A stretch of DNA of 64,000 bases from Sympetrum striolatum (GCA_947579665.1 OX388349.1:22910459-22974458); one strand, 5' to 3'. Shown: positions 48,040-60,337, counted from the stretch's first letter. Program-made: numbers and translations. Notes: generated by a model not told the origin, from the sequence alone.

Positions 48040-49500
48040 AACAAATGTTAAAATTTTCACTACAAATTGGCTTCTTAAGGTGTATGCGACAAAGTGGTAA
48101 ATAAATATAAGAATAAATAAGAAGGTGAATGAATACAAATATAAGTTAACCTGTTTCGGCGCAAATCATTCCATCATCGATTTGTATTAAGAATTTGAAG
48201 TGTTCAAGTTTGTTAGTAAAGACGTTGTTAAAACTAATTTCCACCTATTATCGCGGAATGTCATTTGTTATTTAGTGCGTGTCGTCAGTTCTTTACGTAA
48301 AATTGAATATTTTATCACATTAAATAAGATTCAATCGCCATCTTCGAAAGTTTTGCCTCCTAAATTCTCTTAGGTTTCGTCCATTTTAGTTTTGTGAATT
48401 TCCGCCAAGCTACTTACTGTCTTTTTGAAGATTTTTACGGACTTTAAGCCCCTTCTTCTATTAGTAGCCCTCTTTTTTACCACTCGAAGATCCCTTCAGA
48501 AATTTTAAGTCTTTGTGACTCTTTCGCCAAGAGTTTTCTCTCTTTTGACCGACATTTTAATGAAGGTTTCGGAGCCATTTTTTGCGGAGGGTGATTTTAT
48601 TTTCGGGTGAGATTAATTCTCGTTGCGCCTTAACGTGCATTTTTTCATTTCCCCCGTTTGTCGCGCTATTTCGCCTGAAGTTAAATTGCCCAAGAGGAGA
48701 TATTGATCTGTTTATGAGTGCCTTCAGTGAACTCGTAAACTTCTGGGCCAACTTTTACGAACCTTGGGACGGTGGTCTTATTCTTAAGGTTCTAATTTAT
48801 TTCACTGACCCGCAAGATCTAAAATCGATTCTTAACTTCCCTTATCCAATTCTTAATTTTAACCGTCTTGATATCAAATGGTTGATTCATAGCTACGCTA
48901 TCTTTCTTTAAAGTATGTATGCTCCTTATGCATTTTTAATAAGGAATTTATTCTCATTTGTTTTTAGCTGTTTCATTCTTATCTATCGTAGATTTCAGTC
49001 TGTCCTTTTCAAATTATTTATTCTACTGAGCATAAAACTGTATTTTCTAAATATTTGCAGCTTAGTTTTCCTATGTATATTGTCAAATTTTAATAATTCA
49101 TAATAATTCATGAATTATATTTCATTGGAATTATTAATAATAAAATGAAAGAATATAATAATATATAATATAGTATAACTTTATGAAAATCATTTTAAAA
49201 GTTATATTCAGTATAGTTTCTGTGTTCCAAATGAACAAAAATATGCCGTGAAAACAAGCTTGTATATAGCGTAAGGAAAAATCAAGAATAATTTTAACGT
49301 AGTCTTGTTACACGTTACACCTTTTATCAAACATCCTATTTTAATAGTCTGGTAGGAAGTTTAGTTTGAGATGAAGTAATAATTTTGGTTTTAATAAATT
49401 CGTTATGAGAAAAAGTAGGAAATTTTCAACACAATCTAATTAATGATTCGCATAATAAAATCTGCACCTGTATCAAAGGACATTTCCATGAGTAAAACAA
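48040..49500. other. AT-rich non-coding sequence
   Basis: ACCTGTTTCGGCG and ATTCCATCATCGATTTG near 48148-48186 resemble retroelement end motifs seen elsewhere in the window. The frame 48582-48911 has no recognisable domain. No gene called. Confidence 0.35.
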
Positions 49501-49504
49501 GCTA

Positions 49505-49980
49505 GTCCAAGTTATACATTATTGTGAAATAATGATTTTGATTGAAACATTGTAGTAGTTTAATAGCATGTGAAAAGATACGAATTAATTGTAATATGTT
49601 TCTTTTAGTACCCAAATTTAAAACGTTTCGTAGAATCAAAAGTTTAGACTTTCATTTAAAATATTTATTTCATTATTTCAGTTTCGAAAACTTTCTAAAA
49701 TTTCGTTTCCATAGCATAGTGTTCCAGTAAGAAATCTGATGTTTTACTTACGCATTACTATAATATGGTAAATCAATGATTTCGACAAAGTAATTGTAAT
49801 TGATAAGCTTTGAGAAGAAACGAATAAATTATGATGCGTTTATTTTAGCTGCCAAATTCAAAACGTATCGGAGAATCAAAAGACTTACGTTAAATATATT
49901 TCTTTCATTATTTTCATTTATAAAACTTTCGAAATATTAGTTTCCATAACATAGTGTTTTAGTGCGAAATTCGTGTTTTT
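49505..49980 (+). repeat. 240-bp tandem duplication
   Basis: CCCAAATTTAAAACGTTTCG at 49611 aligns with GCCAAATTCAAAACGTATCG at 49851, an offset of exactly 240 bp. Similarity extends over the full unit, including GAATCAAAAG, TTCATTATTT and CATAGTGTT blocks. The two units are diverged. No coding sequence is supported. Confidence 0.8.
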
Positions 49981-49984
49981 CCCG

Positions 49985-52400
49985 CTCATTATTCAAGCAC
50001 TCCATATCTCCCAAAGAGTGGCTTTTATTCCGTGACTCTCTTCCGACGGTTTCTTCCCTCCCGGCGCCACAGTTTTCCCACTTGCTCCGTATTGTCTCGT
50101 CCCACTTGGTGCCCGACCCAAGAGATAATCAAATTAATAGGCGTAGCAAGATGGCTGGCTGTAAATATTTTAGCACTGCGGAGCGGGAATACCAGCCGGA
50201 TATTGTGCGGACAGCTTTCCGCGAATCCCAGCAAATGATGCCCAAATTTAGCCCTGCGACGCCTGTTATTTCGTGGATGCTTCGTTTCACGCCGCGTTCA
50301 AAGCACTCCGAGGATATACACCGGGAAAAATTGCTCTGATCCTACGTAAAATGTAAGGAAATTATAATCGAATTTTACGAGCTTCTTCCAGTGGAGTTTT
50401 TAGGCGCTATCCTCTAAGAAGATGCAGAAATTGGTTCCACAGATTTATTTAATACATTTTCTTCCTTTTACTACAGTAAAATTGATACCTATGGTAAATT
50501 TAATGCAAGTGGCAATATACGGGCATATTTTGATTCACATGTTCATCTTATTTATATATTTCGCAAAATTTAATATTTCACCGCGTATTTTACAGTCTTC
50601 ACGCCCTCCTAGTAAACATTTTGTTTTTTTTTATGTCTATATTTTCTATTGGAAATTTATTCACTATAAAGTGCAATATTTATCAAAGACTTACTTCTCT
50701 ATGTTCTTTGATGGTTTAAATGCACATCAATGGTAATTATTTCCACTAAACTTGAGTTTAATCATTCCTTATGTGCTGATTATTTTCTTTTGAAAACTAT
50801 TGATTGCTAGGGGATGGTACAATATTACGTTGTACGTTGTATTTAAATTTATGATGAAATTATCTTTTCCCGAAAGTGTGCTGCGATAACACTTTTTCAT
50901 ATGTGAGCTTTTTACTTTTTCTTATTTCGTTTCCTACGAACGCATGAATTTATTTGCATATATTCGTAATTTAGTATTAAGAATAGTCAATCAAGAAGTT
51001 GTATTACCTTTGCTTAATTATGCGTTTCTGGGCTTAAAGTAATATCTGCTTAGTTTTAGATTGTGAAAACAGTGTTTGGTTAAAAAAATGCCTCATCATG
51101 TATGGTACTGGTAATGTGAGCCTTAACTCAAATATTAGTTAAAATCGTTTGCGAGACCGACGGATACAATGCGTGTGAGGAAAATACAGCAGGCGTGGCG
51201 AATTACACATTGATTAAATTGATATGTAGATGAGTGATATCTTTACCTCTAATCTCGATTTAGTTCGTTTCGAAATAAAAATTAGTCATCTTGAATCCCC
51301 AATTTGTATTCCGTAGCAAATATTTACGTACGTGCTGGGATGGGTCTTATTTTCGCGGAAACAATGCAGATAACTCTCACTATGGCTAATTCTAACACAT
51401 GTAGTTTTTCGCATCCTAAAAAACAATCAATCATCGTTTCGCGCGTGCAAGTAGAATGCTGTGAAATATCCCCGGGCAGTACAAACGATTCCGGAGCATA
51501 CGTAATTCGGGCGTCCTCCCTCATTCGCGGACCGCGGGTAATATTTGCGAGACGTCGCTTCGGTACTTTTTCCTTTATTCGCGCACTAACTCCCCCAGAT
51601 TTACAGCTGCGAAATATGCACACTCGCCTGCATCGAGAAAGAGCGACCGGATTTTCAAAGGACGATTTTTATCAAAAAACGAGGGAAAGAAACTCCCATT
51701 CTCCCCGGATCAAAAGCGTGTCTTTGGGGCCGGACATCGCCATTCTTTTTCGGGACTCGCAAATCAACGCCGGGCGTTATTATGTTTGCCGCTACTCGTC
51801 AATGGCGAAGATATCATCTCGAGCAATTTGCCTCGATTAAATATCGTTGCGCTTTTCACGGCGTTCGTTATCGAATTCCGGCCCTCTGTTCCAAGTCCGT
51901 TGAATTTTGATTAGAAAATGAAGCTAGGCGGGGCGTAATCGATTTCAGTCTCATTGTGCGCTATCTGTCCTTGACAGAAGGAAGCCAGGAAGCGTGGTAA
52001 TCAGCCATTAGTACGGCGAATTTGTGCGTCAGATAGTGTCATGCAAATAGGCAATGCGATCAATGGTATGTTTATTACGGCATGTTGAATGGGAGCAATC
52101 AATAAACTGATGCTTTTAAGCCGCTGATAAAGTGCAGTCTTTCGCGGACGGTATCTTCTTTCCATTCCGCGGATGTGGTTGAACGAACCCCCCGCGGAAT
52201 TTTATTTCTGATTAGCTTCGTTGGGGGATGGGAGGGGTTAAAATTGAAGGACACCGAGGCACACATGCATGCAAAGTGGTAATTTTTTTTAGTATGTATG
52301 TTGAGTATATTTTAACCAAGATTTCAAAATGGAATGGTCGAATGGTGAGCGTATTTGAAAATAATTATCATTCGATCTTTTGAAAAAGATTTTATGTCGG
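49985..52400. other. Two CpG-rich blocks separated by AT-rich sequence
   Basis: Bases 50000-50340 and 51420-52220 are GC- and CpG-rich. The frames in them (49962-50339 and 51304-51840) show no recognisable domain or splice framing. They may be CpG-rich regulatory DNA. Nothing is seen in 50340-51300. Confidence 0.35.
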
Positions 52401-52407
52401 ATTTCTG

Positions 52408-52470
52408 CTAGCCAATGCTAATGAGATTGCCTTTGGTGAGGCCATTTCCAGGTTCGATCTCCGGTTTGTA
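52408..52470 (+). repeat. Weak tRNA-like sequence
   Basis: GCTAGCCAATGCTAATGAG followed 35 bp later by CCAGGTTCGATCTCCGG gives an A-box/B-box-like pair. Arms are not convincing. Possibly another decayed SINE. Confidence 0.3.
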
Positions 52471-52479
52471 TCTCAGCTA

Positions 52480-53805
52480 TTGCGAGATGAACTCAGGTGT
52501 TGAAGTAAATCAAAATTGAATACTCACTAACTGTAATTGTACTCTAACAATAGTAATTATACTATACAAATGGTTAGAATAGTAATACACTAGTTGATAC
52601 TGGTGTTTCTTAGGATCAATGAGAGAGTACCAACATAATTCACTAGAAATTATAATTTATCAAGAGCATAGGTTAAATTTTTTAGGAGAAATACCCAAGC
52701 GTTATCCTCATCACCATTTTGAACTTTAAGAGCCACAAATATATTATTATGAGAAATTATAATTTTTAGTATTAGCGCTAAAACTTTCATTTTAAATATA
52801 TTAACATTTATCAAAGAATTTAAGGAGGCAAAAATCATGCTGGCTATCATCCACTGCCTCTCATTTGCCTTAAATAGAATGAGTTATGATGTAATATTCT
52901 TCTAAAATTTTCTGTATGACCGATTTGTAGGTAGTGGTTTTTAATTGATGCTACGATGTAAGTAAGAGACAGTAAATTGTTGCCTAAATATAGATATTCG
53001 TTCTAAAATGTAGCACAATGGAAGTTTACCTTAGTAAATTTCTCTCAAATATAGATTAAAGTACACTCGCAGTATACTAATTACGCGAAATTTTAATATA
53101 ATTTTGAGGTTTACATCATAGCCTCATACATGTGCCCAAAGAGCTACAGTTTTCTAACCGGAGGTTTAGATTAAATAATAAAGGAAGAAAAACAATATTT
53201 TTAGTAACATACTTGAAATTATCTTTATGATGAATTTCTCTATATGTTTCAAATATTTATTATGGCTCAATCATAGGCAAAAATTTTTAAAGCTTTATTG
53301 TATGTAACTCAGAATTATAAATATTTATTGAGACGACGTTGACGATTTAGAAGGTCATACAAACATCAAAATTTGTCACTGAAACGTTAACTGTGTGAAT
53401 TTATGGAATATTATGAATAATTTGAATTTGGCCAAAGTTTTTATTGATATGATGAATATGTGAATATATCTTCTAATACATTATTCATGGCATGGGAAGA
53501 AATGGCGATATTAAACGATTTCTTCCATACTTCTGTGAGTTTTCCGAAAGTTTTATGCTGCAGGAAAGAAGGGAGGGTACATTAAAGGATCATACTAAAC
53601 GTGGTATCTATTTATATTTACTTTGCTTGTTTAGTTACTGCGAACAATAGCAACCGTATCAATCCTAGTCCATTTATATATATTCAGTAAAATGTTTCAG
53701 GATAATTTATTGGGGATATCACTACTATTTAGTTTAAGGATTATAATACTTGCCATTTATATTTCTTGTGACGTTTAATAACCGTATTTTCGTCTCTTTC
53801 TTTTT
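52480..53805. other. AT-rich non-coding sequence upstream of exon C
   Basis: No feature found except the pyrimidine-rich acceptor side at 53788-53814. Confidence 0.4.
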
Positions 53806-53814
53806 CTCCCGCAG

Positions 53815-53962
53815 AATACCTCATGTCTGGTAGTCCAAGAGCATACGCAGCGAAGTCTCCCAAGTCTCCGCTAGGAGGCGTCCCGATCGGATGCGACGGT
53901 GGGGCCGCTGACGCCGGTGCGAAGGACTTTATGGAGCCAATGGTCGGCATGCAAACACACAG
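53815..53962 (+). CDS. Candidate exon C, unknown protein
   Basis: A strong acceptor (CTCTTTCTTTTTCTCCCGCAG, ending 53814) and a good donor (CACAG|GTACAA, from 53963) bound 148 nt. After two bases the frame gives YLMSGSPRAYAAKSPKSP, then a glycine/alanine-rich stretch, then KDFMEPMVGMQTH, ending with AG of a split codon. Flanking introns are phase 1 before and phase 2 after. The serine/proline/lysine and glycine-rich composition suggests a disordered linker. The ATG at 53823 could be a start, but a C at -3 makes that weak. GC content is well above the flanks. No family was recognised. Confidence 0.55.
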
Positions 53963-53969
53963 GTACAAA

Positions 53970-54935
53970 TCTATCCTCTTTTTCTTCTACAATCGATTCT
54001 CCATTTTGAAATTCGTCTCTTCATCTACGTAGCTGCATCTCTGAAAGATGTCTTTGGGTAGAGTTCGTCTCTTTGTCTCCGCAGACAATCAAGTGAGAAA
54101 TTAGAGAAAAATTCAGGTCAAGGTTAGCGCCAAAATAATGATCAGGGGTAAGATAGGACTCACATATATGATTTTACTCTTTCATTAGTCTACAAGAAGC
54201 TACGTGATCATCAATTAGTCAGTTTAATACGATGGATCGGGAAAGAGAAACTTTTAATATGGCTAAATATCTATCGATTAATTATATCTACGTTAAATGT
54301 TATCGAACAGTGTTTAACTCTCTATGAGATAGATTTGGCCGTTAATTAATCTCAATTGTTTCGTAATGCCTGTAGTTGTAATATTCCTTATTCATTAAAA
54401 AATACATAATCTTGAATGCCTAATTAATTATCCCGCTTCCACGTTTTTCAATTTATCTTCTTGCAAGTATATAAGATTATTGGATTGGATTGGATATGAG
54501 CATCAATTTTCAAAAAATTGTTAATCTTAAATCTAGAACGTGTATAGTAACCATAGATGTTTTACTCTAATCTTTCTTCCATGTAAACCTTGTAAAATCT
54601 TAGGAGAAATTTGGAAAAATTTTGTAGAACTTATTTTATGAATTAGCAGTAAGATCCATATGGTGAATTTCCGTAATCATAATGAATAACTCGATTGTTA
54701 TTTTTAGCCTAAATAAAAGTAGCAGTTTTACTCAATTATTTTTGTAAAGGGTACGTAGTCTTGGTGGTGTTTTGAAATCGTATCTTCAATGTTATTTAAA
54801 AAATAAATTATTTACTAATGTCACATTTATAATATATGACAGTGAATAATGTTGAAGTGAGAGAATTGCTTCATTGTTTAAAAAAATAATCCTCAGGGTT
54901 TATATTTCTTCGAAACTCGATTTTTCTGAATAAGA
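53970..54935. other. AT-rich non-coding sequence
   Basis: Nothing recognised. It would be the start of the intron after exon C. Confidence 0.4.
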
Positions 54936-54941
54936 GCCAAT

Positions 54942-55190
54942 TAGGTGATAGTCATCCTTATACATAGGCAACCCAACTAACACACCTGTATATCCGTTTA
55001 GTCGCGATTTGAGATAAGGTGTATCCACTTCGCCTTTGTATGCTGAATAAACATGTAGGTGATGGTTATCCTTAAGTATATGCAACCCAACTTGCGATTA
55101 TCCGTCGCGTTATGAGAAAATCGTGTATTTCCTTTAATTTTGTAGGATGAATAAATATTAATTGCGGCTTACTTTATGTTGACTGCTAAC
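54942..55190 (+). repeat. ~117-bp repeat, two tandem copies
   Basis: GGTGATAGTCATCCTTATAC at 54942 and GGTGATGGTTATCCTTAAGT at about 55060 start two related units with shared GCAACCCAACT, TATCCGT, GTGTAT and ATGAATAAA-type blocks. A third copy lies at 57893-58105. The frame 54900-55085 (minus) is a by-product. Confidence 0.65.
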
Positions 55191-55239
55191 TTGAAAATAT
55201 GAATTCCCTTACCCTCGGTTATTTCTTTGACTTCCGCAG

Positions 55240-55260
55240 CGCTACTTTAGTCTCGACCAG
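55240..55260 (+). CDS. Possible 21-nt microexon
   Basis: CGCTACTTTAGTCTCGACCAG lies between TTTGACTTCCGCAG and GTAATTT. It is a multiple of three and open in more than one phase. After exon C (phase 2) it would add SATLVST; in phase 0 it reads RYFSLDQ. Being so short, chance cannot be excluded. Confidence 0.25.
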
Positions 55261-55261
55261 G

Positions 55262-56385
55262 TAATTTCCACTTTAATCGGATCACGAACCATGGCGATAC
55301 TAATACGCGAGATTGGGAATATCATTGTTTTCGATTACGCTATCGCCTTATTCTGCAATCTCCGCTCAACTATAATTTATAGAGCAACTAGAATCGCTCA
55401 TTGTCACGATAGAGGTCGCTTACCGCGAATGGGTGGAAAGATAATGGTCGACCGTGAAGTCGGAAAATTTTCGGCGCATTTCATCAATTCGAAGATGATA
55501 AAAACGCTTTCTCTCGTACGTGGAGACTTCGATTTTTCGGAAGATTTCGATTTTTCCCGCCAGATGGAGTCGCTTCCCGTCCGATCCCGACGCGGACAAT
55601 CCCAATCATTCAAACCCTGTATCCGCATTTGTATGCTCCATTGTTTCCTTCGCGAACTTCCTTTTATTTCCGAGTCCTGCATCGATATCGAGGGAATGCC
55701 GATTTCGGTGATCACCGATAAGGCGCAAAACGTGCGCACTCAGCCGTCGCTTTCCCCGCTATTTCGCCTCGGAAACTTTCTTTCGGGCTTTAAGGCCTGA
55801 TCGAAAATTCATCCTATATCGGGAGGTCTCGGGGGCGATGCGGGTGAAATGCGGGAGAAAGATTGGTAGGGATAATAATAATACTAAACCTTAAGAGTAA
55901 TAATCATTAATAGCTGATGTCAGTCACCTGTTTGAACACGAGATTATGAACAATAAGAGGGAGTAGGTTTAGGGAACGCAAGGTTAATCAGGGATTTATA
56001 ATAAACAACGAACGATATCAGTTGTTCTGTGGATTACGACGACCAATAAAATACATTTTTACCTTAATTTATTTTTTTTAATTCTATAAAAGTATCAGAT
56101 TCTAAGGATTTTTAGTTAATTTCTGAACATTATTATTTGCCAAATTATATTCCATTCTGTTATTAGACTTTAAAAAACGAATTGGTATTTTTAATAATGC
56201 TGCCACAGTTCATAAAGCTAAAAGGCTGAGACCCGTTTCGAGTTAATAGCGCAAACTCTATATTTTTATTTCGTATCTCCATTAACGTTTACGTAGCAAA
56301 TTAGGAACAAGGACCAGAAAATTGGAGAGAAAACTCGCAACATTCTTTGAGATATCTCGGAATGAGATTTGTATTTTCTAATGGG
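55262..56385. other. CpG-rich block then AT-rich sequence
   Basis: Bases 55270-55870 are GC- and CpG-rich with open frames on both strands (169 codons plus, 111 minus) that lack recognisable domains. It may be regulatory. From 55880 it is AT-rich without features. Confidence 0.35.
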
Positions 56386-56393
56386 TGGCTTAG

Positions 56394-56660
56394 TAATAAT
56401 AATAAAAGACTTTATTCAGGGCTAGATCGAGACTATAATGTTTCTTCTTACGTATAACCTTTCGTCATATAATTTTTTAAAAAGAGGCAGCTTGAAAAAA
56501 ATGCACAGAAGAAGACTACTTTGTGGTTTTATAAAACCTAATGTAAGAGCTTAGGGAAATTTTTCCACTGCAGGAAAATACCCTCAAGAAAGGTGGTGTG
56601 AAAACTTACTAATAGAAAAAATAAATTTAGCGATGAATACAGATTAAATAAGATGTAAAA
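56394..56660 (-). mobile_element. LINE-3'-end-like repeat, family A copy 4
   Basis: Starts with AATAATAATAAAAGACTTTA on the plus strand, the reverse complement of an AATAAAG...(ATT)n tail. It matches 16341-16640 through TTTTTCCACTGCAGGAAAAT and flanking blocks. No coding sequence remains. Confidence 0.6.
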
Positions 56661-56664
56661 GACA

Positions 56665-57885
56665 AGAAGACAAACCAATAATAATATACAAAAACAAAAA
56701 AAATTAAGAGCAAATAGTTATACATTTAGATGTAAATAAAAAATAGACTGATAAATAAACTAATGAATAAAAATTAATTTAATAAGAGTCTAAACAATAA
56801 AAAAGACAAATTGAAGAAAATAATGAATAAAATAATAAACTATCAGTGCAAAGCAACGCGCCAGGTCATTTCCACGGGACTATTAGGCGTGACAATGGGT
56901 AAGTGAGCACAGTCGTCCTTGGAGTCTATACCACGGAAGAAGTGCATTGAACCGAAGGTTCCAGAGGGAGATAATGGCTGGATCTTGCCGCTCCACAGGG
57001 CACTCTGACTGAGAATGTCCCGAAGGATATTGGCCGATAAAATATAAAGATGCGGAAGCAGATTGTCATTACGGCGCATTTGAATGGGGCAAACCGATTC
57101 CCGCCGTTCGAATTCAAATTCTTCCGTTTTCGGTCTTTGTGTCCATTCATGCCATCCGAGCCATTTCTTTCAGTTCCCCCAAGTCGTCTGGATTCTTCCA
57201 TTTGAAGTTGACCGGAGTCAATCGCTTACGTCTGGATGGACTCGTCGATATTTTTATTTTGGGTTCGAATCATTGCGTTTTGATATACGCGATTTCGACC
57301 TGTAAAATATGTGGATGATTTTTATTTTTAAAGAATATTTTATTTGGTGTACTGAGTTTTCGAAATGTTCAGGTTTGATCAGGTGTTCTTATCTTACAGG
57401 TCCAAATTTAATTTTCTGGAAGGGAGCTATACCAAAGATACACCAATAATGATACGATATATACATAATATATAAAATAATAAAAATAAAAGATATTTAT
57501 ACTATATAATACACTTTATAATCTCCAAAGAATGTATTTTTTTGAAAATGGCGACCAGTTAAATTACAAATAGATATCTTCGGGCAATATATCATTATCA
57601 ACATCTGCATATGTACCCTGCTAGCCGTCTTTCGGCGTGTGGCTGGTGCTGATTGTTGGCCAGCTACAGCAGTCATATCTCCTATTGCTCCAAAACTAGA
57701 ATATCCTGATTATTATGAAGATCTCAAAGGTTCCATAAACAAAGAATTTAGAATTCTTCGTTTGATCCACTTCAAAATAAACAGTATGATACCTGGACTG
57801 TAAAATTTATTGCTTTAAAAATCATTTTTTCTCAAAGCTTTTTTCTATTTCTTCGTTGATCTATTTTCTGGATCAGTAAGAGCTA
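56665..57885. other. Mixed non-coding sequence
   Basis: A GC-richer patch at 56850-57300 has overlapping open frames on the minus strand (56843-57079 and 56926-57201). The first has few codons ending in A and reads somewhat like protein but has no recognised family. The rest is AT-rich. Confidence 0.3.
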
Positions 57886-57892
57886 CTTAGTT

Positions 57893-58105
57893 GATTGTTA
57901 TCCTTAAGTATAAACAAAGGTGAAGAAGCTACACATGAACATTTTTCTCCTTCATTTCCATCGCGTAAATTAAAATCCTTAAGTATAGACAAACCAATTC
58001 GCATACCTTATATCCGTTGATTCGTGATTTGAGAAAATAGTGTATTTCCTGTCTTTGTAGGGAATAGATTTGTATTGTCGATTACTTTATGTCGACCTCT
58101 TAATA
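57893..58105 (+). repeat. ~117-bp repeat family, third copy
   Basis: Contains TATCCTTAAGTATA, then ATATCCGTTGATTCGTGATT, TAGTGTATTTCCT and ATTACTTTATGTCGAC, each matched in the tandem copies at 54942-55190. An internal duplication of the TCCTTAAGTATA block is present (57900 and 57976). Confidence 0.6.
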
Positions 58106-58530
58106 ATCTCAAATAGAATCATAAACTAAGAATTTAGAAGTCTCTGTAGATTCAATTCAAAATAAACGCATCATTCTTTAAGCGATCGCTTGAATCAATT
58201 AAACAATAAAACGGGTATATTATAAGGAAAATTTGAATTGAGAAGCTCAAGGCCGGCTTCACCTATCTCAGGTTTGATATGTTATTCCCAAACTGGTAGT
58301 AAAATGTCATACGATACTGCCTACATGTGCTCATAGGTTGTTATATTTTAGGTTATGTGTTTATATTTTTGTCATGTTTATTCTCGCATTTTATCCATTA
58401 TATATACTTAGGTTCACGCATGATTTCCACACCCCTTTTCATAGTGACTACTTTTTTACAGTGGGCAATTTTTCATAAGATTCTCCTACGTCTTTTGTAT
58501 TCTAGTTTTTTATTGTTAAAGATAAAACGT

Positions 58531-59130
58531 TATAAATCTATGGCGTTCTTAGGAAGCAGCCCAATACGGGTGGAAATTGTTATAGAAGATCAAGTCCTTA
58601 AGCAAGTGTCTCATTTCCGATATTTAGGATGCGATATAACATACGACGAGGACAAAGATATTAAAAAAAAGTTAATGCTTCCCAGAGAATGTGGCACAAT
58701 ATGGAGAACTTTAAAAAAACAAAATAAGAAAAGAAACGCAAAGTTTTATAAAGGGATGACAGTCCCTACTTTACTGTATGGGTCAGAATGCTGGGCACCA
58801 AAAAAAATTAATTAAGGCAGATAGAATCATCTGAAATGTAATTTTTAAGATCAGTTAAAGAGGATTGCACAGGAATGGATAAAGCAAGGAATACTTATAT
58901 AGAGATGAACTAGGTGTCCAGGGAATCACTAACAGATTATAGGGGTACAAGAATAGATGGAAAGAACATTTATTACGAATGCCAATGGGGAGAATTCCAA
59001 AACTGGCGGTGGAATATCAACCTATAGGCAAAAGAGGTTTCGGAAGACCGACAGAAAGATGTTAAAGCTCCACGGAATAAGTGAAGCCAGAGCAGGCTTA
59101 GTGCCTAATCCTGGAAAGAAGATGATGATT
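58531..59130 (+). mobile_element. Decayed non-LTR retrotransposon, reverse-transcriptase C-terminal region
   Basis: The frame 58531-58812 encodes SMAFLGSSPIRVEIVIEDQ, then VSHFRYLGCDITYDEDKDIK and TVPTLLYGSECW. These follow the pattern after the RT domain of insect LINEs (xFKYLGxxI, LLYGxExW). After a stop and frame changes, another frame at 58946-59062 continues YKNRWKEHLLRMPMGRIPK and KRGFGRP, also typical. It ends near AAGAAGATGATGATTTC. At least one frameshift and several stops show it is dead. Clade not determined. Confidence 0.8.
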
Positions 59131-59139
59131 TCTCATTGT

Positions 59140-59920
59140 TATCATACTATTAGTTTTAAAAATATTTCTAATTCAAAACATGACGATTTTTCAGATGGAA
59201 AAGAACCCATTTTGCTCAATATCGTGCAAATAGAGCCATTGTATAATTTTTATTATTTAGTAGAGGGTTTTTAAAGCCAGGATCAAGCTGCCAAACATTA
59301 TTTTGATGGCATATTCACGTGTCATTCATATTGCTTCCGATCTTAAGAATACTTCATCCGGTGAAATATTTTAGGAATTTTGCGATGCAGGAACCGTTTA
59401 AATATTTCTGAAGGTTTTATGGGTGTGCTTTAATGGGATCGGAAAACTGGATATCTAGTCGATTCCCTTATTGAGGATGAATTCGGAGGCATTTTACTTC
59501 CTCGGTTCCTTATTATCAGTACCATCCACCCATGCGGTTCCATCCAGCCTTTTATGGGTGATTTCGGAAAATTAGGTTAATGCCATAAGTCTGAAGACCT
59601 AGCGTAAGATGAAGCGCTGTTTAAACTTCGAATCATTAGAAGAGAAACTGTTTCCCGCGTTTCTAAAATGCTCTTCTATCGTACTTTTAAGGTTACAGGA
59701 TCAAGCTTGTATTTAACATTTACTTGTAATTCTCACTACTACTGATTTATATGTCAATATTAGGGTGGTGATGTTTAATGGTGTTTTCTGATACATCATT
59801 CATTACTAATAGTAAAATATGATACTTAACTCGTTGTCCTCTGCTCTGTTTTGAAGAGGTTTCTACTACTATTAAACTCTTATATCCACCTCCAAGATTA
59901 ACCGTCGGTCGCTATAAGAT
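59140..59920. other. Non-coding sequence
   Basis: Nothing recognised. Confidence 0.4.
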
Positions 59921-59928
59921 AGCATACG

Positions 59929-59990
59929 TGGCCCCGGATAGCCATGTGGGCAACACATTCGGTCTCGGTTCAATTTCTGGCGGCAAACCC
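59929..59990 (+). repeat. tRNA-derived SINE-like unit, 'CCCGGATAG' family copy 2
   Basis: CCCCGGATAGCCATGTGGGC matches 33320-33337 almost exactly, and TCGGTTCAATTTCTGG is a decayed B box. It is shorter than copy 1 because the middle is deleted. Confidence 0.55.
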
Positions 59991-60218
59991 ATGAGTGAAA
60001 TCAACTAAGCTGTCGAAGCACTTTCGGCATTATTACTAATATAGCATACATCTCAAAACCCATGAATTATGGTATTTATTCGTTCGTTGTCAGTTCGAAA
60101 CTCTATCAATCTACTGCCATCTACTCGATTTTATAGGGTAAGCGAAGATAAAATGCAAAAATTCTATTAGAATAAGTTAAAAATTTCAAGGTTGAACCAG
60201 AAGTCAAATATAGCGATA

Positions 60219-60254
60219 TGAAGACTCGAACCCCGGTCTCCCACTATCCGGGAA
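60219..60254 (-). repeat. tRNA-derived SINE-like unit, copy 3 (partial)
   Basis: On the minus strand CTTCCCGGATAGTGGGAGAC is followed by CGGGGTTCGAGTCTTC. It shares the CCCGGATAG block and a B box with the other two copies, with most of the D arm and centre lost. Confidence 0.45.
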
Positions 60255-60337
60255 GATAAAATTAATTCCCATAATCTTACAAATGATGTTAATGAAGTTT
60301 GACTTAGCACAGGAAAGCGTGCAACTTAACCCAAGGT

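Noticed and set aside
51304..51840. 178-codon plus-strand frame
   Set aside because: It starts in AT-rich DNA and runs into a CpG-rich block, with an overlapping opposite-strand frame and no recognisable features.
55291..55800. 169-codon plus-strand frame
   Set aside because: Opposite-strand frames are equally open in this CpG-rich block and no domain is visible.
56843..57079. 78-codon minus-strand frame with gene-like codon endings
   Set aside because: An overlapping minus frame is also open, no family is recognised and no splice sites fit; worth only a translated search.
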